Source: Muricea muricata
Lineage: Eukaryota; Cnidaria; Anthozoa; Malacalcyonacea; Plexauridae
NCBI GenBank assembly: GCA_963855995.1
Contig: OY979716.1
Location: 23,674,283-23,738,282, forward strand
Length of the DNA stretch: 64,000 nucleotides
Reading direction: 5' to 3'
In this document: positions 34,000-47,690 of the stretch, in pieces
Numbering within the stretch: position 1 is the first letter of the stretch
Layout: each line of letters starts with the position of its first letter
Position numbers and translations under genes: made by a program
Notes under the pieces: model-generated
Databases searched by the model: none
What the model was told of the DNA's origin: nothing
What the model saw: only the letters and a program-made list of their open reading frames with translations

Positions 34000-35849
34000 T
34001 AGACCTACTTATAGTGACGCAATAATACACAATGACGATAAAAATTAACATTTTAATAGTGAAAAACAGTTTTCTGACCAAAACGGCAGACGCTGAAACC
34101 AAGTACAAAACACAACAACCTCACACCATGTAAGAAAGACTTCAAAATGTTTACTGGTATCGACCTGTTTTGTCTTTTTTTCAACTCTACAAACCTTGAA
34201 TTGGCGGCCATTTTAAAAACAACAACAATAAAAAAGGCTGGAAATGTTGTGTCACCCCTAGACGTGACATACGGAAAATACGCCACTCAAGTCCCGGATG
34301 TAGTGACGTATGAGTATAGCGAGTGTTTTAGTTCTCAATGAAATAGCCTTGTCCATATAATAAACTTCTTTATTATGCGGGAAAAGGCCTACCACATTGC
34401 AACATGGTGGTGAGCCTTTTCCACGCGTAATACAAAATTATACAGCATTTGCAAATTTCCCTGGACTATATTTTCCACATTTTATAATATTTTGCAAGCA
34501 ATTAGTATGTTCTTTCCAGCTTTACTTAGTCTGATATATTTCCCAATTAAAGTGTTTGTCTAATAACGGAATGTTCTATTTGTAAATTGAGTTTTAAAAT
34601 ACTCTAAATAGACTTAAATGTAAACTGCAAATTTATATTTAAGCTGCATTATTTTTTTTCATTTCCTAGAGCTTGATTGTTTTCACAAGCTATATGAACA
34701 CAGAAATATTCATATAGAATGTGACCGAGCTATCTGCCTGACTTCGCCACCAATATTTTACCACCGATAAACAACTTCTTGTTTAAAATTGTCAGTATGA
34801 TCTATGACCACGAAAATAATGCAGTTTCGTGATTAGCAATTTTTATTTAATACATCACATTAGTGCGTTTGTCGTTTTATTCCAACTTGAGAGATTCTTC
34901 ATGTGAATGGCGTTTCCTAAAGGTCTTCTGGCTTTTAAACCCCCTATTAATAAAGCTTAATTTTTTTCCATCACTATGCAACGTTCTAAAGAACTTTTAA
35001 TGTATTAGCTAGATGACATCATGCCCTTTACAATCATCATAGCAACATTAGCATACTTGTAGTTATTGCGAAGTGCCGAAATCCTATTATAAGGATACTT
35101 GTTAACAGTTTGTGGTAACGTTAACTTGTTACTCCGCCTGCCGTAGGCGAGGCGGAGTTTTAAAATGGCCCCGTTTCTGTATTTTTTATTTTTATTTTTT
35201 TTCGGTGTCGCAAGTAGGCTCATGGGTGATACCGCTGGCACAAGCCGCGTGAGCCGACCTAAACACGGCGTTTAAACTCAATTTCTAGCCGAATATGTCA
35301 ACAAAACACGCATTTTAACACGTATGCTAGAACATCTAAACCCCAAGAAGGTTTTACGTGCAAAGATTCTCATGCAAAACGTTTTAAGACGACAAATTCC
35401 ACCGCGAAACTTTACCGAGGAGCGATGTATCGCGGGGAAGTTTTGAGAGCGTGTTTCCGTCATTTTCTGTTGTATTCGTACTTTTAAGGAAATTTAGAAA
35501 TTTCTACACAAGAATCAAACGCAAATTCTACTGAAATATCTATATACAAAACACAATTTTTAACATGTAATAGTTAAAAAAAAGGGACAGCAAGATTCTT
35601 TATCAAAACATTGCTCCAGAAATGTTTTAAAACGGCAAATTCTGATAGACTCCATCATTCCATGATTAAGGAATGAGTCAAGGAAATGTGTTCCGATTTC
35701 TATCCTTGCCCTTGGTTTTCTATTTCTACCTATGTTGAGATGCTAATATTTCGTGCAAAGTGATTTATTTGCTTGTGCGATCTCATAAATTATAAAAGGT
35801 AAGAGACATTTTAAATTCCAATTCCAGAAATACATATGTTAGTCTAAAG
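34000..35849. other. Non-coding stretch
   Basis: No gene is supported. A weak inverted repeat lies at about 34385-34420 (GGGAAAAGGCC/AGCCTTTTCC). A GC-rich CCGCCTGCCGTAGGCGAGGCGG palindrome at about 35136-35157 resembles short dispersed GC-rich repeats elsewhere in the window. Confidence 0.5.
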
Positions 35850-36790
35850 TTCCCAACAAATTATATCGTGGAGACTTTAGACTTAATAGCTTAGTCTAAT
35901 TTTAAATTTTTGTTGTTTTTATGAGCGATTTTAATACTTGTTTTGTTAGAACGTCAACAGTCATAGCTGAGTGCGGCATTTTAGTCTTTATCTATAGTAT
36001 TTATAATAACTTTCTTTATTGACATGTTTATTGTTGAATAGTTGACTCAGAGAAAAGATTTCAAATTGGATATCACAGAAAATACAGATCACAGAAATAC
36101 TTTTAAGTCGATTACTGTAAAGATTGTTTCTATAATTATTAAAATAGCAAGAAAAAAACTCAAAAATGCAAAATAAAAAAAGAGCAAAATTTAACTTAAA
36201 TTTAGTAAAATTTCAACTGGCACTTTCTCAATTTGCCAAAACTTTATCAGACACCCTGCCTATATACCAATGTTTTAACTGACACCTGAAGCTTTCTGGA
36301 AGTAAATACTTTGTAAGCATGTCGAAAGTCTAACTGACAACTTGTGGGCATGTGCAGGTCAAAGTCTAACTGACATCTTGTCAACTAGCCAAAAGCCTTA
36401 CCGACATCTTGTTAACAAGCCAAAAGCCTAACCGACATCTTCTCACCAAGCCAAAAGCCTAACCGACATCTTTTCAACAAGCGAAAAGCCTTACCGACAT
36501 CTTGTCAACAAGCCAAAAGCCTTACCGGCATCTTGTATACAAGCCAAAAGCCTAACCAACATCTTGTCAACAAGCCAAAAGCCTAACTGACATCTTGTCA
36601 ACAAGCCAAAAACCTAACCGACATCTTGTCAACATGCCAAAAGTCTAACTAGGAGCATATCAACATGTCAAAAGTCCATTTCAAAGCTTGTCCACATCTC
36701 AAAAGACTAACTCAGATCTTATCAACATGTCAAAAGCCTATACCAAAAGGCTAGCCAACATTTTCCCAACAAATTATATCGTGGAGACTT
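35850..36790. repeat. 28-bp direct repeats flanking a 31-bp minisatellite
   Basis: TTCCCAACAAATTATATCGT and the next 8 bases (GGAGACTT) occur identically at 35850-35877 and 36763-36790. Between them, from about 36340 to 36750, a 31-bp unit (ACATCTTGTCAACAAGCC then AAAAGCCTAACCG) repeats about a dozen times, with the outer copies more diverged. Confidence 0.85.
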
Positions 36791-38300
36791 CAGGCAGTGT
36801 GCTACAGAATAGATTTAATAAATTGATGGATTTAATAGATTGATGTATTGTATACACTTTTAGTAAAATTTTCTTTGCTTGCAAAATAAAACAGCTATAT
36901 ATGTTGGTGGTATTATGGCAAAAGAATCTTGTTTAACATATGTACTATGAAAGTCTTTAAATTCTAAAAAATTGAATCCTACTAGGATTCTGGACAGAGG
37001 AGTGCCTCGCAGGTCACTCAGACATTGATTTTTGGTTATCTTAGTGATTATATAAGATGTGCTAGCAATGTCTTAAAATGCCTTGGAAGGTACCCTAATA
37101 ATAATTGATTTAAAAAGGAATTAGTTGGGCAGAACAGAAATAAGTGAATGTACCCCACCCCCAATGAACTCTCTAGATACAGCCCTGCCTGGTCTTGTGC
37201 CCATTTTCGTTTGGCAGGCGGAGTGAACGCCTTAGCAGGCGTCTTGTTTAAAATAGACCTTTCCGGTAATTGCGTGAATACTGCACAGAGAGGACATTCA
37301 GTATAGCGAGGTGCTATCATAGTGCATGCCTGGTTCTTGCTGGCAACATAAGTACAGGCACAAGCTAAAAAAAATGCAGTGAAGTGTGCAACATGACCAC
37401 AAGCAAAAGCACAAGCATAAGACTACGAACGTGAGCTATGACAGAACAAATGCAATTTGAAAAAGAAAATTCTTCCTCGTTTGTCTTTAAAATCCTCAGA
37501 CAAACATTTTCTTGCTTATGCTTGTGTTTCCAGTGTGAGTCTTCCCGTCTTCCAGTCTTACCTCCATGCAGTGGTGACTTAATTACCGAAAAGGTCTATT
37601 GTATGGGTAATCTTGTAGTGCATGATTTGCATGGTAATATTTTGTGGTGGGTTATTTAGTATTTAATATTCGTAACAAGTGGTTGAATTAAAGTATCAAT
37701 GCTTAACTTGCATAACATTTGTAGAGAAGTAGACAATGTTTGTAGCAATTACTAGTGGAATGTTTGTAGTGACTGGCTAGTGAATCTTCGCAAATGGTTG
37801 AGAGTGTTTGAAAGGGGAGTATTGTGAAAACGAGAGATATACCTAACTTGTATAAGTCTTAATTTAAAGCTTTTTGGATTAGAAAATAAATAGAAAATCA
37901 TATATTACGTCATTTATTACGTTATGTCAATTTTCCAAAATTATCAGGGAAAATCATTTCAAAAACAGTTTGCAATTCACATTAGTCATTTTTAGTTAGC
38001 AACCTTTCTTCTTTTCCTATAATGAAGCCGCGAAAACACGCGTTAAGTTATTTTTCCTACTTTTGCGTCTACGTTGCTATGGCAGCATATATTAGTGAAA
38101 AATTGTTAAATTTTATCTGTTATAAAAATAAGGAACATAACAATGTGGGCAAGTCGCAATGCATAGGCATATAGAAGTACTATAGAAGTACTATATATGC
38201 CAACAAGAACCACTTTTTTATGTTTGTATGTAAGATAACTTCACAAAAGACTGGATCAAATTCGACTACTAATTAAAACTACCGTCTAGAGAGAATGCAA
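36791..38300. other. Non-coding stretch with a half MITE
   Basis: From about 37095 to 37190 it matches the right half of the 188-bp MITE at 30911 (GGAATTAGTTGGGCAGAACA, CCCCACCCCCAATGA, ACAGCCCTG). No other element or gene is supported. Confidence 0.5.
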
Positions 38301-39061
38301 TGCAATTAAACAATAGATTTAATACATTAGCTGTAAATGACTCAGTAGATGAAGCGGAAAATGTTCTGTCACAAGGGGCAAATTCGCCATTCGCAAATTT
38401 GCCTTCAACAAATTTACTCTCGACACCATATCCCAATACTGATAATAATTCTATGGCCTCCCGAACAAGAGTGGCTAATAACTCGATCAAAGGGGATACC
38501 GAGACTGTCGTTAGTGATGCTAAACTAGCGCTTGTGATAACCTAGAGAGACCAATAGTCATAATTAGCACTCTTTTATCATTAACGATTAGTCACCAAAG
38601 GCGAAGTGATTACAAGCCTATATTCACTGAGCCGAAGGCGAAGTGAATATAGGCTTGTAATCATTGAGCCTGAGGCGACTAATTGTTTTACTATAAATTT
38701 CCAGGTGTTTACAAATAATAATCAACTAAACTTTACAAAAATTCACTTCAAATTCATTACTGTATAAATAAGTAAAAATCAAAAAGCTATAGTCACTGGT
38801 CAGTGACTATCACTTCAGAGACAGCGAATCTTGACCAATCAGAATGCAGAAAAATCAATACTAAAAGATATTATCCCTGAATAATATCTAAAAGAAAACA
38901 GTAAAGAAGTATAAATTTGCAGGTAAAACGGCTAACAGCTGGAATTAATATGGCTAAAGGGAAGCCCGTCTCATGTTATAATTCATGTAGGCACAAGCAA
39001 TCTGCCTACTGATACAGCGAAAACCAGCTTAACAAAAATTGGAAAACTTGCTATATGCAGG
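38300..39061 (+). pseudogene. LINE ORF1-like fragment with SGNH/esterase motif
   Basis: At 38963-39061 one frame reads SPSHVIIHVGTSNLPTDTAK, a block typical of the esterase-like domain in ORF1 of CR1-type LINEs (usually HVGTNNL). A low-complexity, Ser/Asn-rich 81-codon frame at 38300-38545 lies upstream and may be the ORF1 N-terminal region, but that link is weak. A foldback repeat at 38575-38690 separates the two parts, and the hAT at 39135 cuts the 3' side. Confidence 0.45.
38575..38692. repeat. Inverted repeat
   Basis: GGCGAAGTGATTACAAGCCT and the ATATTCACT that follows it pair with AGTGAATAT and AGGCTTGTAATCATTGAGCC; the outer GATTAGTC/GACTAATTG also pair. It is a foldback element between the two ORF1-like parts. 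Confidence 0.65.
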
Positions 39062-39390
39062 TGCTTAATAAATTCTCTTCTTGGCAAAAATTTTAAACAT
39101 ACTTATAAAAATGAACTTAAGATAAAAAATAAGGCAGGGGCGGATCTAGGATTTTTCGTACGTTAGTCAAAATTTCTATGATGTCATTGATGACGTAACG
39201 CGTGACGTCATCAATGACATGTATACATTTTTCCTAGAAGTATGCGTTATTTCATAAAACTAAATATGCTTAAAATGTAATTAAACAACGTCCAGCATGT
39301 AATAGACTGTTTCGCCCTATATCAGGGCTCATCAGCACGCCTAGGAAACACATTTGAACTGTGATCCGACATGGACAGCCCTTACAGAGG

Positions 39391-40307
39391 ACAGATCCTG
39401 CTCCATCATAAGCTTGTCCTTTACAATCATAAACAGGTAAATTTAGTTCCCGTAAATGGTTTAATCCTCGCTTAATCCCCATTTGCAATGGAGAAAGCAA
39501 TTATAAACTCTTTCCTAATGTCAACTTTAGCATCAACAAAACATAAAAATAAAGACATTTTCTCCTTGTGTGAGGAATCTGATGCCTCATCAGCAATAAT
39601 AGAATAAAACTTACTTTTTTTGACATTAATTATATGTTCACCAATAATAATCTCACCACAGCAATTAATAATTTTATTTTGACTGGTTTTGGAGACATAG
39701 GTTTGATTTTTTTCACACGTTTTCAAATGCTCCTCCAGTGCTTTATCCCCACGACAAACTCCATAATTTAACATGTCAATAAAGTTAACTACTTGACTAG
39801 TAGAGTAGCCAGCAATCTTTTGATGGTACTGAGAGTCATCACCATGTCCCCTCAAAGCCATACCTCCACAACCAAAAAGAATCACAGTATCAACAATAGA
39901 TGTCAGTTTTTCCTGTTATTCTCACCCTCTTTTCAAAGTTTGGCATCTAAAATTAATCGGTAGGGCTGCCTAAAAGTTTGAAAAAGTAATGCTTGAAGAA
40001 TGGGAAAAGTAGAAGCATGTAACCCCATGACCTGCATGTTTTTTAAAAGTAAATACTGCATTATTCCAGTGCAATAAAGGTTGAGAATTTTGAAATTTAG
40101 AAATCTTACCAGCTCTGCCGGGAAATCTATCACCAAATAAAACACAAGACAAACAAAAAGCACCATTAGCAGAAGGTGAATAATACAGCCGTTTAAACAT
40201 ATCAAGCCACTCCACTCACAAGCCTGCAACTGATTTTTGCTTCTATGATGATGTACTAAACAAAAGAGAAACAAAGTGGTTATATCTTTAAAGGCCTCCC
40301 CAGGCAT
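39391..40307 (-). pseudogene. hAT transposase remnant (TTF zinc finger, DUF4371 core start)
   Basis: Read on minus: WLDMFKRLYYSPSANGA, FCLSCVLFGDRFPG, WNNAVFTFKKHAGHG (39970-40215, TTF zinc finger). Next comes GGMALRGHGDD, FYSIIADEASDSSHKEKM (39472-39885, with the catalytic-type Asp), then in another frame LNHLRELNLPVYDCKGQAYD and GAGS (39391-39500), the second catalytic motif. After that the reading ends and the rest of the core and the dimerisation domain are absent. The element is internally deleted and cannot encode a full transposase. Confidence 0.75.
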
Positions 40308-40850
40308 AGCAGACCTTCATAATAAAAACAAAATGTAAATTTGTTCAATAGTGTGGATCCCTGATACAGGAGGATTATTATTGGCATTAAATAACAATTT
40401 TAAACTTTGCATAATCCAGGTAATAGCTATAAATATTGTGAGCATAAAAAATGGCATTTAAAAAAAAGTTCAATATTTTAAAATTGTCAAACATTTGACT
40501 AGGCCATTGGTACCTGTCAATGCCAAAGAAACAGAGCTTTACAGGCAATTGCCAGTTGCATTAGATCCAAAAATATAACCAAAGGCAAAGATTTGGGTTA
40601 ATATATGTTGTGTACAACTACTATTAGTCTTTTGAACCTGTAATCATGTTTGTCAATTCTCAGCATTTTAATTTGCACGTATATACAGATTATACCCTAC
40701 TGTCCTTACAAATAGAATAGGTATTTTGTATGCAGCATACTCAAACTTCTGCCATTTGAGGCGTTTAATAATATTTTACTCACTTTACTAGTTTACTGAT
40801 CAGATCACTGTTTACATAATAAAATGATAAATTGCAAAGTAAATGCTAAA

Positions 40851-41557
<707 letters not shown>

Positions 41558-42303
41558 CCGGCATTGAGGTGTTTATATGGAATTTTTAAGGAGTTGCAAA
41601 GTGTGGTAAATTTATCTGCTGTTTTGAGCAAAATTATTCCTAAGGAGCCAATGATTTGTTATCGTAGACCAAGAAACTTAAAGGATCATCTGGTCAGAGC
41701 TAAGTTGCGTAGAATGGATGAGGCGGTGGTGGGAATGTTTAAATGTGAAGGTAAAAGATGTAAAGTGTGTGATTCGGTTGTTGTTGGAAATACGTTAAGA
41801 CGTTCGGTGTCTGGGAGAATTTTTCGTATTAATCATCGGTTTAATTGCGATTCATCGGGGGTTCTTTACTTAATTACCTGTAAGAAATTCGAGAAACAAT
41901 ATGTGGGTAACACCGTGACACCGTTTAGGAAAAGGTTTAACAATCATAAAAGCTCGTTAAATAGGTTTGGTAAGGGACAAAAGGAAGTTTGTGGAGAACA
42001 TTTGTACTCGCATTTCTATACAGAGGGGCATTTAGGGATTAAAGGTCTATCGGTGATGATTATTGACGTAACAAATGTTAATAATCCCACTGAAAGGGAG
42101 AGTTTTTGGATTGAGAAACTTTGTACTTATATACCTACGGGATCTAATGTAAGAGAAGAGAATTAGAATAATTTATGTAAAGCTTGGGTATAAAAAGGGA
42201 TAGGATTTAGCATACTTTCTTGCTTCTGACGAAGGGGCTGTGCACCAAAACGTAGAAATTATATTATTTAAATTTTTTTTTGTATTATTATTTATTTGAT
42301 GAA

Positions 42304-42337
<34 letters not shown>

Positions 42338-42365
42338 TGTATATGTTTTATATATATATATATAA
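42304..42365. repeat. (TA)n microsatellite
   Basis: TA-rich tract on the right of the second Penelope-like pair, interrupted by TTGTATATGTTT. Confidence 0.9.
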
Positions 42366-43558
42366 TTTGTGTTGGTTTATAAAAACCAATGACAGAGTGC
42401 TCAATGGATAACCAGAGCATAATAAAGAATGACACAAAAAACTTGGCAAGTTTCGTACTACGCTTTACACTTTACAACGTCAGAAAACAAAGTTAAAATC
42501 TGATGCTACTGTGAAATTACTCTGTGGTAAAATTATGCATCAGTGCATGCGCTAACTAGATTAACCTTTGGACCTGATCTCGTACAAATATGCAAATATC
42601 ATTAAGAGTTTATACACAGGTTTACTAAATTTATCGGTGTTTAAAACGTTAAGAATAACATTTAATCGAACTTACCTTACTGCCGCACACTTCTTTGTCT
42701 CTTGAAGCTTTCAAACATAGACATACTCGTATCAAACTTCGATATTCGAACCATACAAACTTGAAGCAGTTCCTTGCAGGAAATATTACTGAGTAAGGCA
42801 AAATACCCCACGCAGAGAACGAGTCAACGATGCAACACATAAGGCAAAAAAAACTAGCCAATGAGAGGGGAGACTTTTTAAATCAACCAATCAGAAAGCT
42901 CATATTTTGCGTGTAAGGCAGACCCCCGCAAAGAAAAGGCAAAATGTCTCTCAACGAATCAGATTGCTGGAATCTCTTGCAGATAATGCAAAACTCAAGC
43001 AGATGACCGCTGTTTTAACTTTTTTTACAGAAGACTCGGGAACTCGGCACTGCACTTTATATTCATAGCTGGACTAGAGCACTTTGACCACAGCATGAAT
43101 TTTTATAGCTACATGGAGAACATATTGTCGTGGTAAAGATGTATTACCACGGGTATTTTTTGTGTCATATAATTGCTAATGTGCTCCGAGCTATCGCTGT
43201 TGCAAAATTACAACTTCGTAACAACTGGACATTATATCCCATGAAATTTTACGTTAGTCGTATGACTTATTTGAGTACCCCTAGATCCGCCCCTGAAATA
43301 AGGTTATTACTGACACCCACTAGACGACAATTTAAGGTAAGAAACTTATTGCAAATAGAGAAAACATCTTGAAAACCCAAGATATGGATTGATAAACACG
43401 ATGCAAATTTAAATGATTATACTTCGATCCTATTACAGAATCATCATCAGACCAACTGGTGATGGAAATTGAAAAGGGACCCACAAGCAATGCACTGCAA
43501 GACGATCAAAGGCGTTTTCGACTGAGATGAGCAGGAGTGGCGCTTTGTGTGTACTTCG

Positions 43559-44190
43559 TGGTGATTTCTTCATTGCACAGTTGACGTAACTCTTGCACCA
43601 TTTGTCAATACACGGAACATATTACGCCAGAAACAGCGATTACCGATCTTGCCATACCCCATTAGTGTTCCCAGGTGACCAGAAGTGACTTGGTCGTGAG
43701 TACAAACCAAAACTTCGTACTTTAAAGTGTGTGGAATTACGACCTTTGAGCAAACATCACGTTGTGTACGTTTGAATAATAAACCATTGTAATCCAAATA
43801 AAGTGGTCTCTATAAAGTACAAGCGAGCGTGTTATGTTGTTATCTGCTGAAGTCGTATTGTTGCAGCAGCAGAGACCAGAAACCAGCTCGCGAGTCAACC
43901 AATTGGATCTTTAAGCGACATCAACCAACGGAGGAGTTCTGGCATCAAGAACGCAGCATGAAACGGGAATTGTTGCGACTGGCGTAATTTTACTGGGATC
44001 TGGCCGGATATCATCACGATACAAAACGTGTCCAAGGTATTCTACGCTAGAGCGCGCAAATGAGCACTTGCTAGGTTTAAGTTTAACTTTCGCAGAGCGG
44101 ACTCTGCTAAAAACATCATTAAGGGGGTTTAAATGGTCAACGAAAGAGCGCTAATGGGTTAGGATATCCTCCACATACAATAAGCAATGT
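43559..44190 (-). pseudogene. Ty3/gypsy pol remnant (reverse transcriptase and H2C2 pieces)
   Basis: On minus, 44190-43990 reads HCLLYVEDILTH, then after a TAG FVDHLNPLNDVFSRV, KLKPSKC, SVEYLGHVL, IRPDPSKI, the end of a Ty3/gypsy reverse transcriptase. The YXDD box is YVED, so one catalytic Asp is replaced. At 43797-43570 VCSKVVIPHTLKYEVLV, THDQVTSGHLG and KIGNRCFWRNMF form the integrase zinc-binding (H2C2) segment with its final Cys pair lost. RNase H sequence between them is mostly gone. A short dead fragment with no LTRs seen. Confidence 0.7.
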
Positions 44191-44549
44191 TGGTATTGAA
44201 GACCAGGTAAGACAGCATTCTTGAATAGGTGTTACAGTCCGTTCTGCGCATGTGCATGATTTTTGTTTTGAGCGGGCTACTCCGGAAGTAATCTCAGTCG
44301 GATGGCGTAATGTGTACATGCGTGGCCGCTTTGTGTTAAGCTCAGGGGCCGGTTGTTAGTACGCCGTTTAACTCGCTATCGACCGTTTAAAAATTAAACG
44401 CTTCAAAAATCGCGTTGTTCGAAGCCCGTTTAGCGCTATCCACCGGTTAAATTTTGGCTATCTATCGGATAAATTTAAACGGTGTCGTGAGACCGTTTAA
44501 ATCACTATCCAGTGGATAAATTCTCCAAGTTTTGCAGCTTTTTTACAAA

Positions 44550-45502
44550 ATGGCAATGTACAGATTACCTGGCATCCATTTCTATGTTCTTCCTCGAGTA
44601 AATAGACACGCTGACAGAAATTTTAGGCGTGAAATAGACGATGTTTTGTTGTACTATAACGATAATGAGCTACGACAACGCTATCGTTTCGGCAGACATA
44701 GTGTTGAGTACATAACACGTCTTTTACACTATGATATATCTCCCATGACAAACGCAACCATTCTGTTTTTGCGACACGGCAAGTGCTGATAACATTGAGA
44801 TTCCTTGCGTCAGGAAGTTCTCAACAAGTAATTGGAGACTCAGTCGCTGGACTAGAGTCCAAAGTCAGTAGAATAGTTCGTCGGGTAACTCTAACTTTGG
44901 CTCAAAGAGTAGACCAGTTCATACGTTTCCTCAAACGCAGGAAGAACGCAACGTACAAAGCAAAGTTTTTACAACATCACCAATTTTCCTTGTGCAATCG
45001 GTTGCATTGAGGGTACATATATCGGTTGCATTGATGGTACACAACTGAAAACGAGTGGGATCTCGTGAATCGAAGGAGGTACCATAATATAAATGTACAA
45101 GGAATTTGTGATCACAAAGGTAACTTCAATATTAAACAAACCATTTCAGACATAACATTTTTTAAATGCTGAATAAGCAGAATGGGTGTAGCCCATATAA
45201 ACACATAATTAAACCCTTCCCAGAGAAGATTTAATCGAGCCCTACGAATTACCAGGTCCATCATTGAATGGACATTCGGCATTTTGAAACGGCGTTTCAA
45301 TATTATGCACTCTGAAGTGAGAACGACACCAGAAAGAGTTTGCACAATCACCATAGCATGTTCTATTCTCCACAACACAGCAATTGACAACAATGAGCCC
45401 ATTCCTGAATATGAAGATGAAGAGCTTTTTGAAGATGTTGATTTTGTGGGTGTTGAAACCGGTCAAGTAGTGAGAGATCATCTTGCAAATACATACTTTT
45501 AA
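44550..45502 (+). pseudogene. PIF/Harbinger (HARBI1-like, DDE) transposase
   Basis: From the ATG at 44550: MAMYRLPGIHFYVLPRVNR, RREIDDVLLYYNDNELRQRY; after a 1-base frame change VLITLRFLASGSSQQVIGDS, then CIDGTQLK (first catalytic Asp), INVQGICDHKGNF. After that the WPGS.HDS segment with the second Asp is missing. The frame resumes at RRFNRALRITRSIIEWTFG and ILKRRFNIM (the end of the DDE core) and runs to a stop at 45502 after a highly acidic tail. It has at least two frameshifts and an internal deletion and is inactive. Confidence 0.8.
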
Positions 45503-45581
45503 AATATATTGATCATTACAACTTCTAATCCATTACATGTCTTCATGAAAATAATACACATTATGATATATTATATACACT

Positions 45582-45731
45582 AGCGCTGGCAGAACGATAA
45601 TTGAGGGGGCAAATATTCACATATTCATGTTCACAGACTGTAAAAACAATCGATTTCAAAAGAAATTAATTAGGCAGAGCACATATATATGAATATTCGC
45701 CCCCCTCCCAATTATCATTCTGACTGCACCT
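45582..45731. mobile_element. Copy of the G/C-tract MITE family
   Basis: The ends AGCGCTGGCAGAACGATAAT and ATTATCATTCTGACTGCACC pair imperfectly. Inside, GAGGGGGCAAATATTCACA and ATATTCGCCCCCCTCCC match the 188-bp MITE at 30911. It lies in the Harbinger element after the transposase. Confidence 0.7.
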
Positions 45732-46069
45732 GAGTGATTATATACATTATATACAGAATATTATATATAATTTACTAATTATTTAAACAAATTTCTGCAA
45801 ATATTGAGAATTTAATTAATTTAAGTAAATTCAAAGAATGGTCTGTAAATATTGAAAATTTAAATAATCCAACTAGCTTCTTAAATATCGACATCATACA
45901 GTAACAAACTGCACTCAACAAACTTCTGTAAATATAATTGTCAAATAACAATGGTAGTCCACCCAGTCAATCTCAAAAAAAATTAAAGAATTATTGAATT
46001 GGTCTTAATTTGTCATCTAGGCCTAAATTCTTGATTTCATGCTCAGTCAATTCAATAATTGTTTAATAT

Positions 46070-46382
46070 TCAACAAAAATTAGGTGACTGTTTTCTTGCC
46101 TTCAACTCCTCCAATTCAAGCTTCAACTTTGTGTTAATCAACTTCAAATTTTCTACCTCCAAGCCAATCTTTACCTTTTCCACATTTAGGACATCCAGCT
46201 GCATTTTTTGGATGTCCTGTTGGGACATCTTTCGTTTTTTCAACTGACTCACAGGAGTGGTAGGGTCTTGAGTAGAGTAGAAAACTCAGTAAAGGAGTTA
46301 GCTGCTTCAGTCTCAGCTTCTTCATCGTCATCATATATATCTTCAGTCATATCGTCCACCAGAGACTCTACTGGGTCTGGCA
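46070..46382 (-). pseudogene. Harbinger Myb-like protein, C-terminal coiled coil
   Basis: Minus strand. One frame reads PDPVESLVDDMTEDIYDDDE (acidic). After a frame change it continues VSQLKKRKMSQQDIQKMQLD, VEKVKIGLEVENLK, LKLELEELKARKQ, a strongly helical, Leu-heptad coiled coil, and stops at 46070. It is the C-terminal end of the protein whose Myb domain is at 48080-48616; a LINE insertion separates the two. Confidence 0.65.
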
Positions 46383-46384
46383 TT

Positions 46385-47690
46385 ATGGACCTAAAAAAGG
46401 CTTTTGACACAGTTGATCACGACATACTGATAAAAAAATTAGAATTTTATGGAATCAAAAATAATACTCTTCGCTGGTTCATCTCATATCTTAGTCATAG
46501 GAAACAAGTTTGTAAAGTAGGGATGTCAGTCTCTAATAGTGAAAATATTAAAACAGGTGTCCCGCAGGGGTCAAATCTTGGTCCCCTGCTCTTTTTACTT
46601 TACATAAATGATTTACCTAAATGTCTTGATTCTTCAGTACCAGCTTTATTTGCTGATGATACTAACCTTACTATCAGCGGAACAACGGCAACGGAGATCC
46701 AAGACAACTTAGAAATTGAACTAAATAAAGTGCATATGTGGCTTTTAGCCAATAAGTTAACCTTAAACGCAAAAAAAACTGAATTTATGCTTATTGGATC
46801 AAGACAACGGCTGTCTCAAATCATTTCTGATCCAATCCTATCGATAGGATCTGAGGCCATTAAGCGTGTTTCATCCACCAAAACACTTGGCGTAATGGTG
46901 GATGAATGCATCACCTGGAATGACCATATTGATAAAGTGGCAAAGAAAGCTGCAAAGGGAATAGGGATATTACGTAGATCCAAAGGTTTTCTTGACAAAG
47001 ATACGCTTAAGACCGTTTATAGCGCTTTTGTTTTGCCACATTTTGACTATTGTGCGTTGGTATGGCACAATTGTTCTAAAGCTTTGCAAAACAAATTGCA
47101 AAAGCTTCAAAATAAAGCTGGTCGAATAATTACAGGTGATAGCTATGAAATTGCCTCAGATACTGTCAGAACCAAACTTTGTTGGGACACTTTAGAGGAA
47201 AGAAGGGAAAAACAATTAGAAACCTTAATGATACAAATAATGAAAGGTAATTCAATTGCTTACCTTCGAGAATTTTTTACATTTTGTTCTAATCAAACGT
47301 ATCAATTAAGAAGTAACAATCATGTTCTTCGCTTGCCTAAACCCAACACGAACGCCCTAATGCGGAGTTTTGCGTATAAGGGTGCTGCAGCTTGGAATAA
47401 TATTGAAGAACATAGAAAGTTTTAATTCTATAGTTCATTTGACTAAATTTTTATACTTAATATATGTTTGTCTTTAGTTTTTAACAATTTTAACTTCTAC
47501 ATATATATTATACTCATTTAATTAATATTTTTAACTTGTAGATACACGGCCATCTGAAAATCAACCTTTTTATTTTCCACATAATTTTTATCATCGTTTT
47601 AGTTTAGTTAGGGCGAGGTTGAGATGTTACCGTGTCAAAATAATTGTAAATAATAATAATAATAATAATAATAATAATTATAGGTATAGA
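46385..47690 (+). mobile_element. 5'-truncated CR1/L2-like LINE, intact downstream RT frame
   Basis: An open frame of about 345 codons to TAA at 47423-47425. It begins inside the palm: DLKKAFDTVDHDILIKKLEF, TGVPQGSNLGPLLFLLYIND, PALFADDTNL (both catalytic Asp), LNAKKTEFMLIGS, LGVMVDECITWNDHID, VLPHFDYCALVWHNCS. A 3' UTR follows and a TAATAATAA tail at about 47648-47680. It has no frameshift, so it is a recent insert. It splits the Harbinger Myb-like gene: on minus, VATESTECTVVELS lies on one side and PDPVESLVDDM on the other. Confidence 0.82.

Noticed and set aside
36340-36750. CRISPR-like array of 31-bp repeats
   Set aside because: The repeats are directly adjacent with no unique spacers, and the genome is eukaryotic.
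37048-37659. Open frames of 73-90 codons on both strands
   Set aside because: No domain, repeat similarity or splice context, and the overlap with a half MITE makes a gene unlikely.
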